Shown: piece by piece, positions 29,698-39,274 of the stretch | Numbering within the stretch: position 1 is the first letter of the stretch | Layout of the letters: every line of letters begins with the position of its first letter | DNA from: an uncultured Treponema sp. | GTDB lineage: Bacteria > Spirochaetota > Spirochaetia > Treponematales > Treponemataceae | DNA: 64,000 nt | Direction of reading: 5' to 3' | NCBI RefSeq assembly: GCF_945873775.1 | Contig: NZ_CAMCEC010000004.1 | Location: 1 to 64,000 of the forward strand | Position numbers and translations under genes: made by a program | The notes under the pieces: model-generated | The model's database searches: none | Told to the model about the DNA's origin: nothing | The model's input: the letters and a program-made list of their open reading frames with translations, nothing else

Positions 29698-31187
29698 TAG
29701 GAACATTTTGGTCTTTAGTTCCGCCGGTCGTAGCAATTTGTCTGGCGCTTATAACAAAGGAAGTTTATTCTTCTTTATTTATCGGAATTTTAATTGGCGG
29801 TCTTTTTTATTCAGGATTCAGTTTTGCAGGAACAATAAATCATGTTTTTAAAGACGGGTTCGTAGGCTCTCTGTCTGATTCTTACAACGTAGGAATTTTG
29901 ATTTTCCTTGTTATTCTTGGAATAATGGTTGCGCTCATGAACAAGGCTGGTGGTTCTGCGGCTTTTGGTGAATGGGCAAAAAAACGCATAAAGTCAAAAA
30001 AGAATGCGCAGATTGCAACTATTTTTCTTGGAATAATTGTTTTCATTGATGACTATTTTAACTGCCTCACAGTTGGAAGCGTAATGCGCCCGATTACAGA
30101 CAGATATAAAGTTTCAAAAGAAAAACTTGCTTATCTTATTGATTCAACTGCGGCTCCAGTTTGCATTATTGCGCCTATCAGTTCTTGGGCTGCGGCTGTA
30201 ACAGGATTTGTTGAAGGCGAAGACGGATTTCAGCTTTTTATAAAAGCGATTCCTTATAATTTTTACGCGCTTCTTACAATTTTTGCTCTTTTTGCAATTG
30301 TTATTTCCGGAGTTGATTTTGGTCCTATGAAAGGCTTTGAAGCTTTGTCATCTTCATCTTCTTCCAATGAACTTGAAGAGGAAAAACTTCCAACTGCAAA
30401 AGGAAAAGTTCTGGATCTTGTGTTCCCTATAATTTCGCTCATCGTTTTCTGCGTAATTGGAATGATTTATACAGGCGGATTTTTTGCTTCAGGCGAAGAC
30501 CACCGCGGATTTGTTGCGGCTTTTTCTGGCTGTGATGCTTCTGTCGGACTTATGTACGGTTCTTTTGGCGCGCTGATTTTAACTTTGATTGTTTTTGTTT
30601 TGCGCCGTGTTTTGAGTTTTAAAGACTGCATGTCTTGTATTCCAGACGGATTTAAAGCCATGGTTCCTGCGATTTTGATTTTGACGCTCGCCTGGACTTT
30701 GAAATCTATGACAGACAGTCTTGGCTCAAAAGAATTTGTTTCATCATTTGTTCAGACTTATGCTTCTGGAATGCTGAATTTTCTTCCTGCGATTGTATTC
30801 GTAATTGGCGCGTTCCTTGCATTTGCAACTGGAACTTCCTGGGGAACTTTTGGAATTCTTATTCCTATTGTAGTCGCCGTGTTTAACGGAAGTGATTACA
30901 ACCTTATGATTATTTCAATTTCAGCGTGCATGGCAGGAGCTGTTTGCGGAGACCACTGTTCGCCGATTTCTGATACAACTATAATGGCAAGCGCTGGCGC
31001 GGAATGTGTTCACGTGAACCATGTTAATTCGCAGCTTCCTTATGCGCTTTCTGTTGCAAGCGTTTCTTTTATTTGCTATCTGATTGCCGGTCTTGTAAAA
31101 AATCCAATTCTTCCTATTTTGTTCGGAATGATTGTAATTGCAGGATTTTTGTTTTTTCTTAAAAAACATCAGAAAGCAGAAGCTTAA
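29694..31187 (+). CDS. NhaC-family Na+/H+ antiporter
   Basis: 'VPPVVAICLALITKEVYSSLFIGILIGG', 'VFIDDYFNCLTVGSVMRPITDRYKVSKEKLAYLIDSTAAPVC', 'FATGTSWGTFGILIPI'. Confidence 0.88.
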   Translation: MIGTFWSLVPPVVAICLALITKEVYSSLFIGILIGGLFYSGFSFAGTINHVFKDGFVGSLSDSYNVGILIFLVILGIMVALMNKAGGSAAFGEWAKKRIKSKKNAQIATIFLGIIVFIDDYFNCLTVGSVMRPITDRYKVSKEKLAYLIDSTAAPVCIIAPISSWAAAVTGFVEGEDGFQLFIKAIPYNFYALLTIFALFAIVISGVDFGPMKGFEALSSSSSSNELEEEKLPTAKGKVLDLVFPIISLIVFCVIGMIYTGGFFASGEDHRGFVAAFSGCDASVGLMYGSFGALILTLIVFVLRRVLSFKDCMSCIPDGFKAMVPAILILTLAWTLKSMTDSLGSKEFVSSFVQTYASGMLNFLPAIVFVIGAFLAFATGTSWGTFGILIPIVVAVFNGSDYNLMIISISACMAGAVCGDHCSPISDTTIMASAGAECVHVNHVNSQLPYALSVASVSFICYLIAGLVKNPILPILFGMIVIAGFLFFLKKHQKAEA

Positions 31188-31199
31188 ACTTAGGAGTGT

Positions 31200-31237
31200 A
31201 ACAAAAACTTTGACTGAAATAGCGTCAAAGTTTTTGT
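31200..31237 (+). terminator. strong hairpin after the antiporter gene
   Basis: AACAAAAACTTTGAC-N8-GTCAAAGTTTTTGTT, perfect 15-bp stem. Confidence 0.6.
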
Positions 31238-31354
31238 TCACAAGTTTGCGTTGCAAACTTCTTGTTGATTGCATATTCTCATTTCATTGCGAATATGCTT
31301 AAAAAGCCAAATCGAAAGTTTATACTTTCTCATTGACTTTTTATTGGAGTAAAA

Positions 31355-32650
31355 ATGTCTAATGATAATTTAAATGCGGTTTATGATGCGCGCACTTTGG
31401 GAAAGCCTAGAATGCTTGCGCTTGGTGTGCAGCACATGTTTGCAATGTTCGGCGCAACGGTTCTTGTTCCGCAGCTTACGGGGCTTAGCGTTTCTTCTAC
31501 GCTTTTGTTTGCCGGAATCGGAACTCTTATATTTCACTTTTTTACAAAAGGAAAAGTTCCGGCTTTCTTAGGCTCGTCTTTTGCGTTTCTTGCCGGCTAC
31601 ATGACAATCGCCCCGAATGGTGAAAAACATCTTTTGCCTTATGCATGTCTTGGCGTTGCTTGTTCTGCGGCTTTGTATTTTCTGCTTGCTGTTCTTGTAA
31701 AAGTTTTCGGTGTAAAAAAAGTAATGCGCTTCTTTCCGCCGGTTGTTACAGGTCCGATTATAATTTCGATTGGACTTACGCTTTCACAGTCGGCAGTAGA
31801 CAATTGTTCAAGAAACTGGCTTGTCGCTTTTTCTGCGGTTCTTGTAATTGTTGCCTGCGTTATCTGGGGAAGGAGAATGATAAAAATTATTCCGATTCTT
31901 CTTGCGGCTGTCGTTTCTTATGTCTTTGCAGGAATTCTTGGCGAAGTTGATTTCACATCTGTAAAAAACGCGGCTTGGATTGGACTTCCAGTTATTAAAG
32001 AAAACACTGTTTTTGCAATTTTTGAAAATCCCGACACTTCATTAATTATAACTTCCATAGTTACGATTGTTCCGATTGCGATTGCAACCATGATGGAGCA
32101 CATCGGAGACATTGCCGCCATTTCATCAACTGTGAACAGAAATTATTTTGAAAATCCCGGACTTCACAGAACACTTTTGGGAGACGGACTTGCAACTCTT
32201 GTAGCTTCACTTTTCGGCGCGCCTGCGAACACGACTTACGGCGAAAACACTGGCGTTCTCACTTTGTCAAGAGTTTACGATCCGCGTGTAATCAGAATTG
32301 CGGCAGTGATTGCGATTTTGTTTTCGTTCTCTCCAAAATTTGCGGCGTTAATAAGCGCGATGCCAGCTGCAACTTGCGGCGGAATTTCAATTGTTCTATA
32401 TGGAATGATTTCCGCAGTCGGCGTAAGAAATATTGTTGAAAGCCAAGTTGATTTCAAGGATTCACGCAACGTAATTATTGCGGCTCTGATTCTCGTTCTT
32501 TCAATCGGAATAAAATATAGTTCCGCTGGAGCTGTAAACATTCACATCGGCGGACTGACTCTCGGACTTTCTGGCTTGGCGACAGGAGCTTTGGTTGGAA
32601 TCATTTTGAATATGCTTTTGCCTGAAAAAAAGGCTTCGGAAAAAGAGTAA
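31355..32650 (+). CDS. uraA: uracil permease
   Basis: NCS2 family 'LGVQHMFAMFGATVLVPQLTGL', 'GAPANTTYGENTGVLTLSRVYDP'; adjacent to upp. Confidence 0.93.
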   Translation: MSNDNLNAVYDARTLGKPRMLALGVQHMFAMFGATVLVPQLTGLSVSSTLLFAGIGTLIFHFFTKGKVPAFLGSSFAFLAGYMTIAPNGEKHLLPYACLGVACSAALYFLLAVLVKVFGVKKVMRFFPPVVTGPIIISIGLTLSQSAVDNCSRNWLVAFSAVLVIVACVIWGRRMIKIIPILLAAVVSYVFAGILGEVDFTSVKNAAWIGLPVIKENTVFAIFENPDTSLIITSIVTIVPIAIATMMEHIGDIAAISSTVNRNYFENPGLHRTLLGDGLATLVASLFGAPANTTYGENTGVLTLSRVYDPRVIRIAAVIAILFSFSPKFAALISAMPAATCGGISIVLYGMISAVGVRNIVESQVDFKDSRNVIIAALILVLSIGIKYSSAGAVNIHIGGLTLGLSGLATGALVGIILNMLLPEKKASEKE

Positions 32651-32653
32651 TTT

Positions 32654-33289
32654 ATGGAAAATAAAAATGTAGTTTTTTTAAATCATCCGTTGATTCAGCA
32701 TAAAATTTCGATGCTCCGTGATGAAAAAACTGGAACAAATGAATTCAGAAAACTTGTTGAAGAAATTGCAGTTTTGATGGGATACGAAGCTTTGCGGGAT
32801 CTTCCAGTTGAAGATGTTGAAGTAAAAACTCCGATTGAAGTTTGCAAAACGCCGATGCTTTCTGGAAAAAAACTTGTTGTTGTTCCGATTCTTCGCGCCG
32901 GACTTGGAATGATGAACGGAATGCTGACTCTTGTTCCTTCCGCAAAAGTCGGGCACATTGGTTTGAGCCGCAATGAAAAAACTCATCAGGCTGAAGAATA
33001 TTATTGCAAAATGCCGGATTCTCTTGATCAGCGTCAGATTGTAATTGTTGATCCTATGCTTGCTACTGGAGGCTCTGCTGTTTCCGCAGTTGATTTTATA
33101 AAAAAGCGCGGCGGAAAAAACATAAAATTTATGTGCATAATTGCAGCTCCAGAAGGCGTTGACGTTCTGACAAAAGCTCATCCTGATGTAAAACTTTACA
33201 TTGGCCACCTTGACCGCTGCCTGAATGAAAACGCATATATTTGCCCTGGTCTTGGAGATGCTGGCGATAGAATTTTTGGAACAAACTGA
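32654..33289 (+). CDS. upp: uracil phosphoribosyltransferase
   Basis: '[39 protein letters not shown]', '[24 protein letters not shown]'. Confidence 0.96.
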   Translation: MENKNVVFLNHPLIQHKISMLRDEKTGTNEFRKLVEEIAVLMGYEALRDLPVEDVEVKTPIEVCKTPMLSGKKLVVVPILRAGLGMMNGMLTLVPSAKVGHIGLSRNEKTHQAEEYYCKMPDSLDQRQIVIVDPMLATGGSAVSAVDFIKKRGGKNIKFMCIIAAPEGVDVLTKAHPDVKLYIGHLDRCLNENAYICPGLGDAGDRIFGTN

Positions 33290-33351
33290 TTCCTTATAAA
33301 AAAGCGTAAAATTCATGCTTCGTTGATTTTTGGCGGAGCATGAATCCACAA

Positions 33352-33380
33352 TTGACTATTTAAGTATTTAGTTTTACTAT
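33352..33380 (+). promoter_or_regulatory. sigma-70-type promoter abutting the alaS start codon
   Basis: TTGACT-N17-TACTAT, 8 nt before ATG 33389. Confidence 0.6.
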
Positions 33381-33388
33381 AGATTGCT

Positions 33389-35206
33389 ATGACTGCAAAC
33401 GAGTTACGTTCAAAATATATTGAATTTTTTAAATCAAAGAACCATGTTGAAATTTCAGGCCAGTCTTTAATTCCTGAAAACGATCCTTCTGTACTTTTTA
33501 CAACCGCCGGAATGCATCCGCTTGTTCCGTATCTTTTGGGAGAAAAACATCCGGCCGGAACACGCCTTACAGATTACCAGAAATGCATCCGCACAGGTGA
33601 TATTGATGAAGTCGGCGATCCAAGCCATCTTACTTGCTTTGAAATGCTTGGAAACTGGTCTTTGGGCGATTATTTCAAGAAAGAATCAATCGGATTTTCT
33701 TACGAATTCCTTACAAGTCCAAAATGGCTCGGTCTTGATCCTAGAAAAATTTCTGTAACAGTTTTTGCCGGTGATGACAATGCTCCGCGCGATGAAGAGG
33801 CTGCTACTTACTGGAAAGAAAACGGAATGCCGGAAGACAAAATCGCATATCTTCCTGCAAGCGACAACTGGTGGGCTGCAGGTCCAACCGGTCCATGCGG
33901 TCCTGACACAGAAATTTTCTACTGGGTTGGCGAAGGACTTCCGCCGGCTGGCTCAAATAAAGGCACAGACAGCGAAAACTGGATGGAAATCTGGAACAAT
34001 GTTTTTATGCAGTACAACCGCGTTGATGAAAAAACTCTTGTGCCGCTTCCAAAGAAAAATGTTGATACAGGAATGGGACTTGAGCGCACAAACTGCATCC
34101 TGCAGGGAAAAACTTCGGTTTATCTCACAGAAGTTTTCCAGCCAATAATTGCGAAAATAGAGGAACTTTCTTCCTATAAATACGGCACAGATGCAGAAAA
34201 AGACAGAAGCGTCCGGATTATCGCCGACCATTCACGTTCAGCGGTTTTTATTCTCGGTGACCAGAAAGGCGTTTCCCCTTCAAATGTCGGTGCGGGCTAC
34301 GTTCTCCGCCGTCTGATCCGCCGTGCAGTCCGCCACGGAATGAAGCTTGGAATCGAAAAGAATTTTCTTGCGGAAATCGCGCAGGCAGTAATTGAGAATT
34401 TCAAGTGCGCATATCCGGAGCTTGAGCAGAACAAGGAAAAGATTTTCACGGAACTTTCCGCGGAAGAAAACAAATTCCGCGACACGTTGCGCAAGGGCGA
34501 GGCTGAATTCCAGAAGCTTCTTCCGAACCTGATGAAAAATCCAAAGAAGGAAATTTCAGGAAAAATCGCATTCAGGCTTTACGATACATTCGGATTCCCG
34601 CTTGAGCTTACTCAGGAGCTTGGAGCCGAAAACGGGTTCACCGTCGATGTCGAGGGATTCAAGGAGGCCGAGCGCAAGCATCAGGAGGCTTCAAAAACTC
34701 AGGATGCCGGAGCTGCAAAGGGCGGACTTGCCGAACAGTCGGACACAACAACAAAATACCACACGGCGACTCACTTGCTTCAGCAGGCGCTTGTCAATGT
34801 TCTTGGAGATAAGGTTGCGCAGAAAGGCTCGAACATCACGAATGAGCGTATGCGCTTTGACTTCACGTTTGACCGCCCGATGACAAAAGAGGAAATCCAG
34901 AAAGTTGAGGACATTGTGAACGAGCAGATAAAAAAAGATTTGCCGGTTACAATGGAAGTCATGCCGCTTGAAAAGGCGAAGGCGGAAGGCGCGCGCGCAC
35001 TGTTCACGAACAAATACGGCGAGGATGTAAAAGTCTACACAATCGGCGAAAAGGACAATTGGTTCAGCAAGGAAGTCTGTGGCGGACCGCACGTCCAGCA
35101 CACGGCGCAGATCGGCGAATTCAAAATCCAGAAGGAGCAGTCATCTTCCGCAGGAGTGCGCAGAATCAGAGCCGTAATTTCCGGCGGTCTTCCGTTGGAA
35201 AAATAA
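33389..35206 (+). CDS. alaS: alanyl-tRNA synthetase (short form)
   Basis: 'FTTAGMHPLVPYLLGEKHPAGTRLTDYQKCIRTGDIDEVGD', editing-site 'THLLQQALV' and 'CGGPHVQHT'; 605 aa, ends after the editing domain. Confidence 0.95.
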   Translation: MTANELRSKYIEFFKSKNHVEISGQSLIPENDPSVLFTTAGMHPLVPYLLGEKHPAGTRLTDYQKCIRTGDIDEVGDPSHLTCFEMLGNWSLGDYFKKESIGFSYEFLTSPKWLGLDPRKISVTVFAGDDNAPRDEEAATYWKENGMPEDKIAYLPASDNWWAAGPTGPCGPDTEIFYWVGEGLPPAGSNKGTDSENWMEIWNNVFMQYNRVDEKTLVPLPKKNVDTGMGLERTNCILQGKTSVYLTEVFQPIIAKIEELSSYKYGTDAEKDRSVRIIADHSRSAVFILGDQKGVSPSNVGAGYVLRRLIRRAVRHGMKLGIEKNFLAEIAQAVIENFKCAYPELEQNKEKIFTELSAEENKFRDTLRKGEAEFQKLLPNLMKNPKKEISGKIAFRLYDTFGFPLELTQELGAENGFTVDVEGFKEAERKHQEASKTQDAGAAKGGLAEQSDTTTKYHTATHLLQQALVNVLGDKVAQKGSNITNERMRFDFTFDRPMTKEEIQKVEDIVNEQIKKDLPVTMEVMPLEKAKAEGARALFTNKYGEDVKVYTIGEKDNWFSKEVCGGPHVQHTAQIGEFKIQKEQSSSAGVRRIRAVISGGLPLEK

Positions 35207-35269
35207 TTGCGTAACCTAACTGAATAATAACTGTTTATTAATAAATGAATTATATAAGGATGAATTTTC

Positions 35270-36349
35270 ATGAAAAAAATTTCTATTGGACTATTGATTT
35301 TTTTTGCTGCATTCGGAGCTTTTGCCCAAAGTGATTTGCAGCCTCTTGCAGTTGTAAAACTTAATAAATCAGAAACAATTACTGTAAAGCAGCTCAAGAC
35401 ACGCGCAAGTTTTATTCAAAAGCAGTACGGAATGGAATCTCTTCCTATTGAGCAAAAACAGGCTCTTTTGGAAAATCTTATCGCTGAAAAATTGATTACT
35501 CAGGCGGCGGCAAAAGAAGGTCTTTCCGTTACAGACAGCCAGGTTGATGACGCTTTCTTGAATACTTTTAGCCAGCAGCTTGGAACTCGTGTTTCAGAAG
35601 CTCAGCTTGAAGACTTGATAAAAAAGCAGACTGGAAAATCCCTGGATGAATATATAAAAGAATACAGCGGAATGTCAAAGTCTGAATACAAGGCTTACTT
35701 GAAAAATCAGCTTATCATTCAGCAGTATGTATTTTCAAAAAAACAGTCTGAAATTCAGGCGGTAGCAGCAACTGATGAAGAGATCCGCAATGCTTATGAA
35801 ATGAACAAGTCAACTTTTGTTTGGAACGACATGATGAAACTTTTCCTTGTTATGGTTCCAAAGGGAAGCAATGATATGGCGGCTCGTGCTTTGGCAACAG
35901 ACTTGAGAAACAAGTACAAAGGCGATTCTAAAAAATCCGAAGAGATTAAAAATTCAAACGAAAATGGAACTAATTACAGAGCTGGCGACATTACAGTTGC
36001 AAAAACAGCTCAGCAAGCGCAGCAGCTTGGCTGGTCAATCGACAAGCTTAATGAGCTCTTTGGAAAATCAGCTGGCTATCTTTCTGAAGTTACAGAAACT
36101 GCTTCTGACTTCCAGTTTTACGCTGTCCTAAAAAAATATGATGCAAAAATGCTTTCAATCAGCGATGTTGTTCAGCCGGAAACAACTGTAACTGTTTACG
36201 ATTATCTAAAGCGCAACATTACTTCTCAAAAACAGAGCCAGTATTTTACAGAAGCTGCCCAGGAAATTTCAAAGTCGCTTGATATTCCTTCAAATGTTGA
36301 GCGCAAAAAAACTGGCGACGCTCTAAAAAAGCTCCTTAATTGGCAATAG
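35270..36349 (+). CDS. SurA-like exported chaperone/peptidyl-prolyl isomerase
   Basis: Signal peptide; SurA_N-like 'KQALLENLIAEKLITQAAAKEGLSVTDSQVDDAF'. Confidence 0.72.
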   Translation: MKKISIGLLIFFAAFGAFAQSDLQPLAVVKLNKSETITVKQLKTRASFIQKQYGMESLPIEQKQALLENLIAEKLITQAAAKEGLSVTDSQVDDAFLNTFSQQLGTRVSEAQLEDLIKKQTGKSLDEYIKEYSGMSKSEYKAYLKNQLIIQQYVFSKKQSEIQAVAATDEEIRNAYEMNKSTFVWNDMMKLFLVMVPKGSNDMAARALATDLRNKYKGDSKKSEEIKNSNENGTNYRAGDITVAKTAQQAQQLGWSIDKLNELFGKSAGYLSEVTETASDFQFYAVLKKYDAKMLSISDVVQPETTVTVYDYLKRNITSQKQSQYFTEAAQEISKSLDIPSNVERKKTGDALKKLLNWQ

Positions 36350-36358
36350 GAGTTTGTT

Positions 36359-36844
36359 GTGTCCAGAAGAAATGGTCGTATTTTTGCAGTTCAGGCTTTG
36401 TATTCCTATGATGTCGGCAAGGCGTCCCTTGATGATTTGCTAAAGCTTGAATGGCTGAAAGAAGATTCTGAAAATAATTCAAATGGAAAATTTGTTCTGC
36501 CCGAAACTGTAACAGAAAATTCTGAAACTGAAGATTTTTCCCAGTCGCGGGCGGAATCTTATGATTTTGCACGTTTGCTGATTTCAGGAACAATAAATCA
36601 TATTCAGGAAATTGATGAAAAAATAAAGGCGCATTTGACTGCAAACTGGAATTTTGACCGCTTGAACAGAGTTACACTTTCTATTTTGCGTATCAGTGTT
36701 TTTGCCTTGCTTTATCAAAAAGAACTTAAGCCTACAATAATTATTGATGAAGCCATTGCAATTTCAAAAGAATTTGGAACAGACGATTCTTTTAAATTTA
36801 TAAATGCAATCCTTGATACAATCAGCAAAGAAGAGGTAGCGTGA
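36359..36844 (+). CDS. nusB: transcription antitermination protein NusB
   Basis: 'SRRNGRIFAVQALYSYDVG', 'ANWNFDRLNRVTLSILRISVFALLYQKELKPTIIIDEAIAISKEFGTDDSFKFINAILD'; GTG start. Confidence 0.93.
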   Translation: MSRRNGRIFAVQALYSYDVGKASLDDLLKLEWLKEDSENNSNGKFVLPETVTENSETEDFSQSRAESYDFARLLISGTINHIQEIDEKIKAHLTANWNFDRLNRVTLSILRISVFALLYQKELKPTIIIDEAIAISKEFGTDDSFKFINAILDTISKEEVA

Positions 36845-38703
36845 GCAAAAAATCAATCTGCGTTGCGGCTTTTTGCTGCTTGGCTGCAGTTTTAATTTGT
36901 TCGTGCTCTTCTCATTCTGAAGGTTCATCTTTTACTTCCGCACTGGATTCTGTTGATGCTGCTGTTTCTCAGAATTCTGCGGAAGATGCTTTAAAAGCAC
37001 TAAAAAAACTTGAAAAAAAAGCCTATGCTTCCTACGAATATCTTGGAATTGCAAAACGTTATTTTTTTCTTGGCGAAACAAAATCCGCAGAACGTGTTTT
37101 AAAAAAAAGTCTTAAAAAAAATCAAAAAAATCCAGAGCTTTCCGCTGTGTATGCGAATTTTCTTTTGCGGGAAAATCGTCTTGAAGAAGCGTTTCAAATT
37201 TCACTTTGCTTAAAAGATTCCAGATATTCTTCGATTTATGCGGAATGTGTTTTAAGAAAGGCTTTGCTTGCTGTAGAAAATGGCGAGCCTGTTTTAAAAT
37301 CAGCATTCAATTCTGTTTCATCAAAAAAGAAAAATAAATCTGCGGAAATAAAAACTTCGGAAGAAATAAAAGAAATTTTTTGCAATCCGGCTTTTATTTC
37401 TGTGTACAAAAACGCTTTTGACGGTTCAGATGAAAGCATTTGGATTTTTAATGCCGCTTCAATTTTTATGCGCAGCGGTGAATTTAAAAATGCTGTTGCT
37501 TTGTATCCAAAGAAAATTTCGAGCGGCAAGGAAAGTCTTTTTTGGGGCTGTGTTTTTTTTGATTCAGGACTTTACGCTGAAAGCATTGCGGCTTTGGAAG
37601 CTAGTTCAAAACTTGCTTCGTTTGCGGAAAAAACTGATTTGACTGCAAAGATTGAAATTCTTTCGCTTGAATCGGACGGATTTTATATTGAAGGCGAGGA
37701 AAATTCTTCTGAAGAAATTCGGCAGAAACTTATTCAGAATTTCAGCGAAATTCCGCCGCGGATATACATGAACAGTGCGATGTTTGCCAAACGGAACGGG
37801 AACTTTGAAACCGAGCAAAAACTTCTTGATTTTCTTTCTGTTAATTTCCCTGATTATTTGCCTGGGCTTGCGGCTCTTGGAGAATTTTCACTTGATCAGA
37901 TAAAAAATCAGCATGAAGATTTTCTTTCGCAAAAAATTAGAAACGCCGGATTAAAAACTTTGAGCATGGAAAAAAAAGACAAAGTTCCGGTTGTGCCTTT
38001 TGATTCCGTTCTTGAAAAACTTGATACCCTTATTGCATCCCAAAATTCAGAAGCCTTGGTTTTAAAGGACGCGCTTGTTGCTCAAAAAAGCAAACTTGAC
38101 AAAACTGAAAAGCCTGTTTCTGATATTTGGCTGATGCTTGAAAAAAATGTTTCCGCGGAAAATATTTATCCTGAATCTGTTTTAAAGCACTGCGTTTTTT
38201 CTCTTCTAAACGAAAATTCCGAGCCGGATGCAGAAGCTCTTTTTGATTCTTATTATAAGTCGAAGTATGATTTTTTGCCTGAAGATTCTCCGGAAAATCT
38301 TGAGCTTTGGGAATGTGAACTTTGCGCCTGGTTCGCCTGTAAAAAGGAAAATTTTAAATCTGGAATTTCTCTTTATAATTTTATCGCTGAAAATTATGGA
38401 AACCGAATCGCCGCATTGAATTCATCTTCAAAAAATTCTTCAATTATAAATGCGTTTGTCAATCTTGGCGTTTTGTATGCTAGCGTTGACCGCCTGCCAG
38501 AAGCTTTGGATTCGCTTAACACGGCTTCTGCAAAATCATCTGAAGGAAAAGAAAAGGCTGAAATTTTGTTTAGAATTGCGCAGCTTGAATGGAAGCAGGG
38601 AAATTTATATGGAGCTTCAAGGGCTTTAAAATATGCGCTTTCGTTGGATTCTGAAAATAACAAGGTGCGTTTGCTTCAGAAAAAAATTCAAGCGGAAAAA
38701 TGA
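36841..38703 (+). CDS. TPR-repeat lipoprotein
   Basis: Lipobox LICS|C; TPR-like repeats to the C-terminus; overlaps the nusB stop. Confidence 0.72.
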   Translation: MSKKSICVAAFCCLAAVLICSCSSHSEGSSFTSALDSVDAAVSQNSAEDALKALKKLEKKAYASYEYLGIAKRYFFLGETKSAERVLKKSLKKNQKNPELSAVYANFLLRENRLEEAFQISLCLKDSRYSSIYAECVLRKALLAVENGEPVLKSAFNSVSSKKKNKSAEIKTSEEIKEIFCNPAFISVYKNAFDGSDESIWIFNAASIFMRSGEFKNAVALYPKKISSGKESLFWGCVFFDSGLYAESIAALEASSKLASFAEKTDLTAKIEILSLESDGFYIEGEENSSEEIRQKLIQNFSEIPPRIYMNSAMFAKRNGNFETEQKLLDFLSVNFPDYLPGLAALGEFSLDQIKNQHEDFLSQKIRNAGLKTLSMEKKDKVPVVPFDSVLEKLDTLIASQNSEALVLKDALVAQKSKLDKTEKPVSDIWLMLEKNVSAENIYPESVLKHCVFSLLNENSEPDAEALFDSYYKSKYDFLPEDSPENLELWECELCAWFACKKENFKSGISLYNFIAENYGNRIAALNSSSKNSSIINAFVNLGVLYASVDRLPEALDSLNTASAKSSEGKEKAEILFRIAQLEWKQGNLYGASRALKYALSLDSENNKVRLLQKKIQAEK

Positions 38704-38837
38704 AACTTATTTTCTATAGAATTTGACTTTAAGGAAAAAAATTTGTATTTTTATAGTGTAAAAAAAAGAGCGTGCCTAATTTATGTTGTACGCTCAAAAT
38801 TTTAAAAAATTTTCAAATATAGATTTGGAGGATTTAA

Positions 38838-39110
38838 ATGAAAGTAAAACCATTGGCAGACAGAGTTTTGGTAAAGCAGGTTGCCGCAGAAACAAAAACA
38901 GCTGGCGGACTTATTATTCCAGACACAGCGCAGGAAAAAACTCAGCAGGCTGTTGTTGAGGCTGTTGGACCTGGAACTGAAAAGGAAAAAATCACTGTAA
39001 AGCCTGGTGAAAAAATTTTGTATGATAAGTATGCTGGAACAGGAATTAAGATTGACGGCGAAGACTATCTTATTCTTAAAAACTGCGACATTATTGCTGT
39101 TGTAGAGTAA
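38838..39110 (+). CDS. groES: co-chaperonin GroES
   Basis: 'KVKPLADRVLVKQVAAETKTAGGLIIPDTAQEKTQQAVVEAVGPG', GGAGG upstream. Confidence 0.96.
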   Translation: MKVKPLADRVLVKQVAAETKTAGGLIIPDTAQEKTQQAVVEAVGPGTEKEKITVKPGEKILYDKYAGTGIKIDGEDYLILKNCDIIAVVE

Positions 39111-39274
39111 TTTTTTGTTTTTAGTGGGGCATTTTGACTCACTTTGAATCAACACTTTATGGGCTGTGTCATTTTGATGCAGCCTTATTTGTTTTTAAAG
39201 GCTTTTAAAATCTAAAAAACTGCATTCAAATCAGCTTTTTTACTGTTGAAACGTAAAAAGTTGCTTACCCTTAA

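Noticed and set aside
33311-33346. ATTCATGCTTCG..CGGAGCATGAAT hairpin between upp and alaS as a member of the dispersed hairpin family
   Set aside because: Lacks TGTCATT/AATC ends and the CTTGA loop; more likely the upp transcript-end hairpin.
32678-33349. 223-aa minus-strand ORF opposite upp
   Set aside because: Antisense shadow of upp with no recognisable motif.
39161-39192. GGCTG-TGTCATTTTGATG-CAGCC after groES as a copy of the dispersed element
   Set aside because: The TGTCATT is inside the loop and not at the terminus; better explained as a groES terminator-like hairpin.
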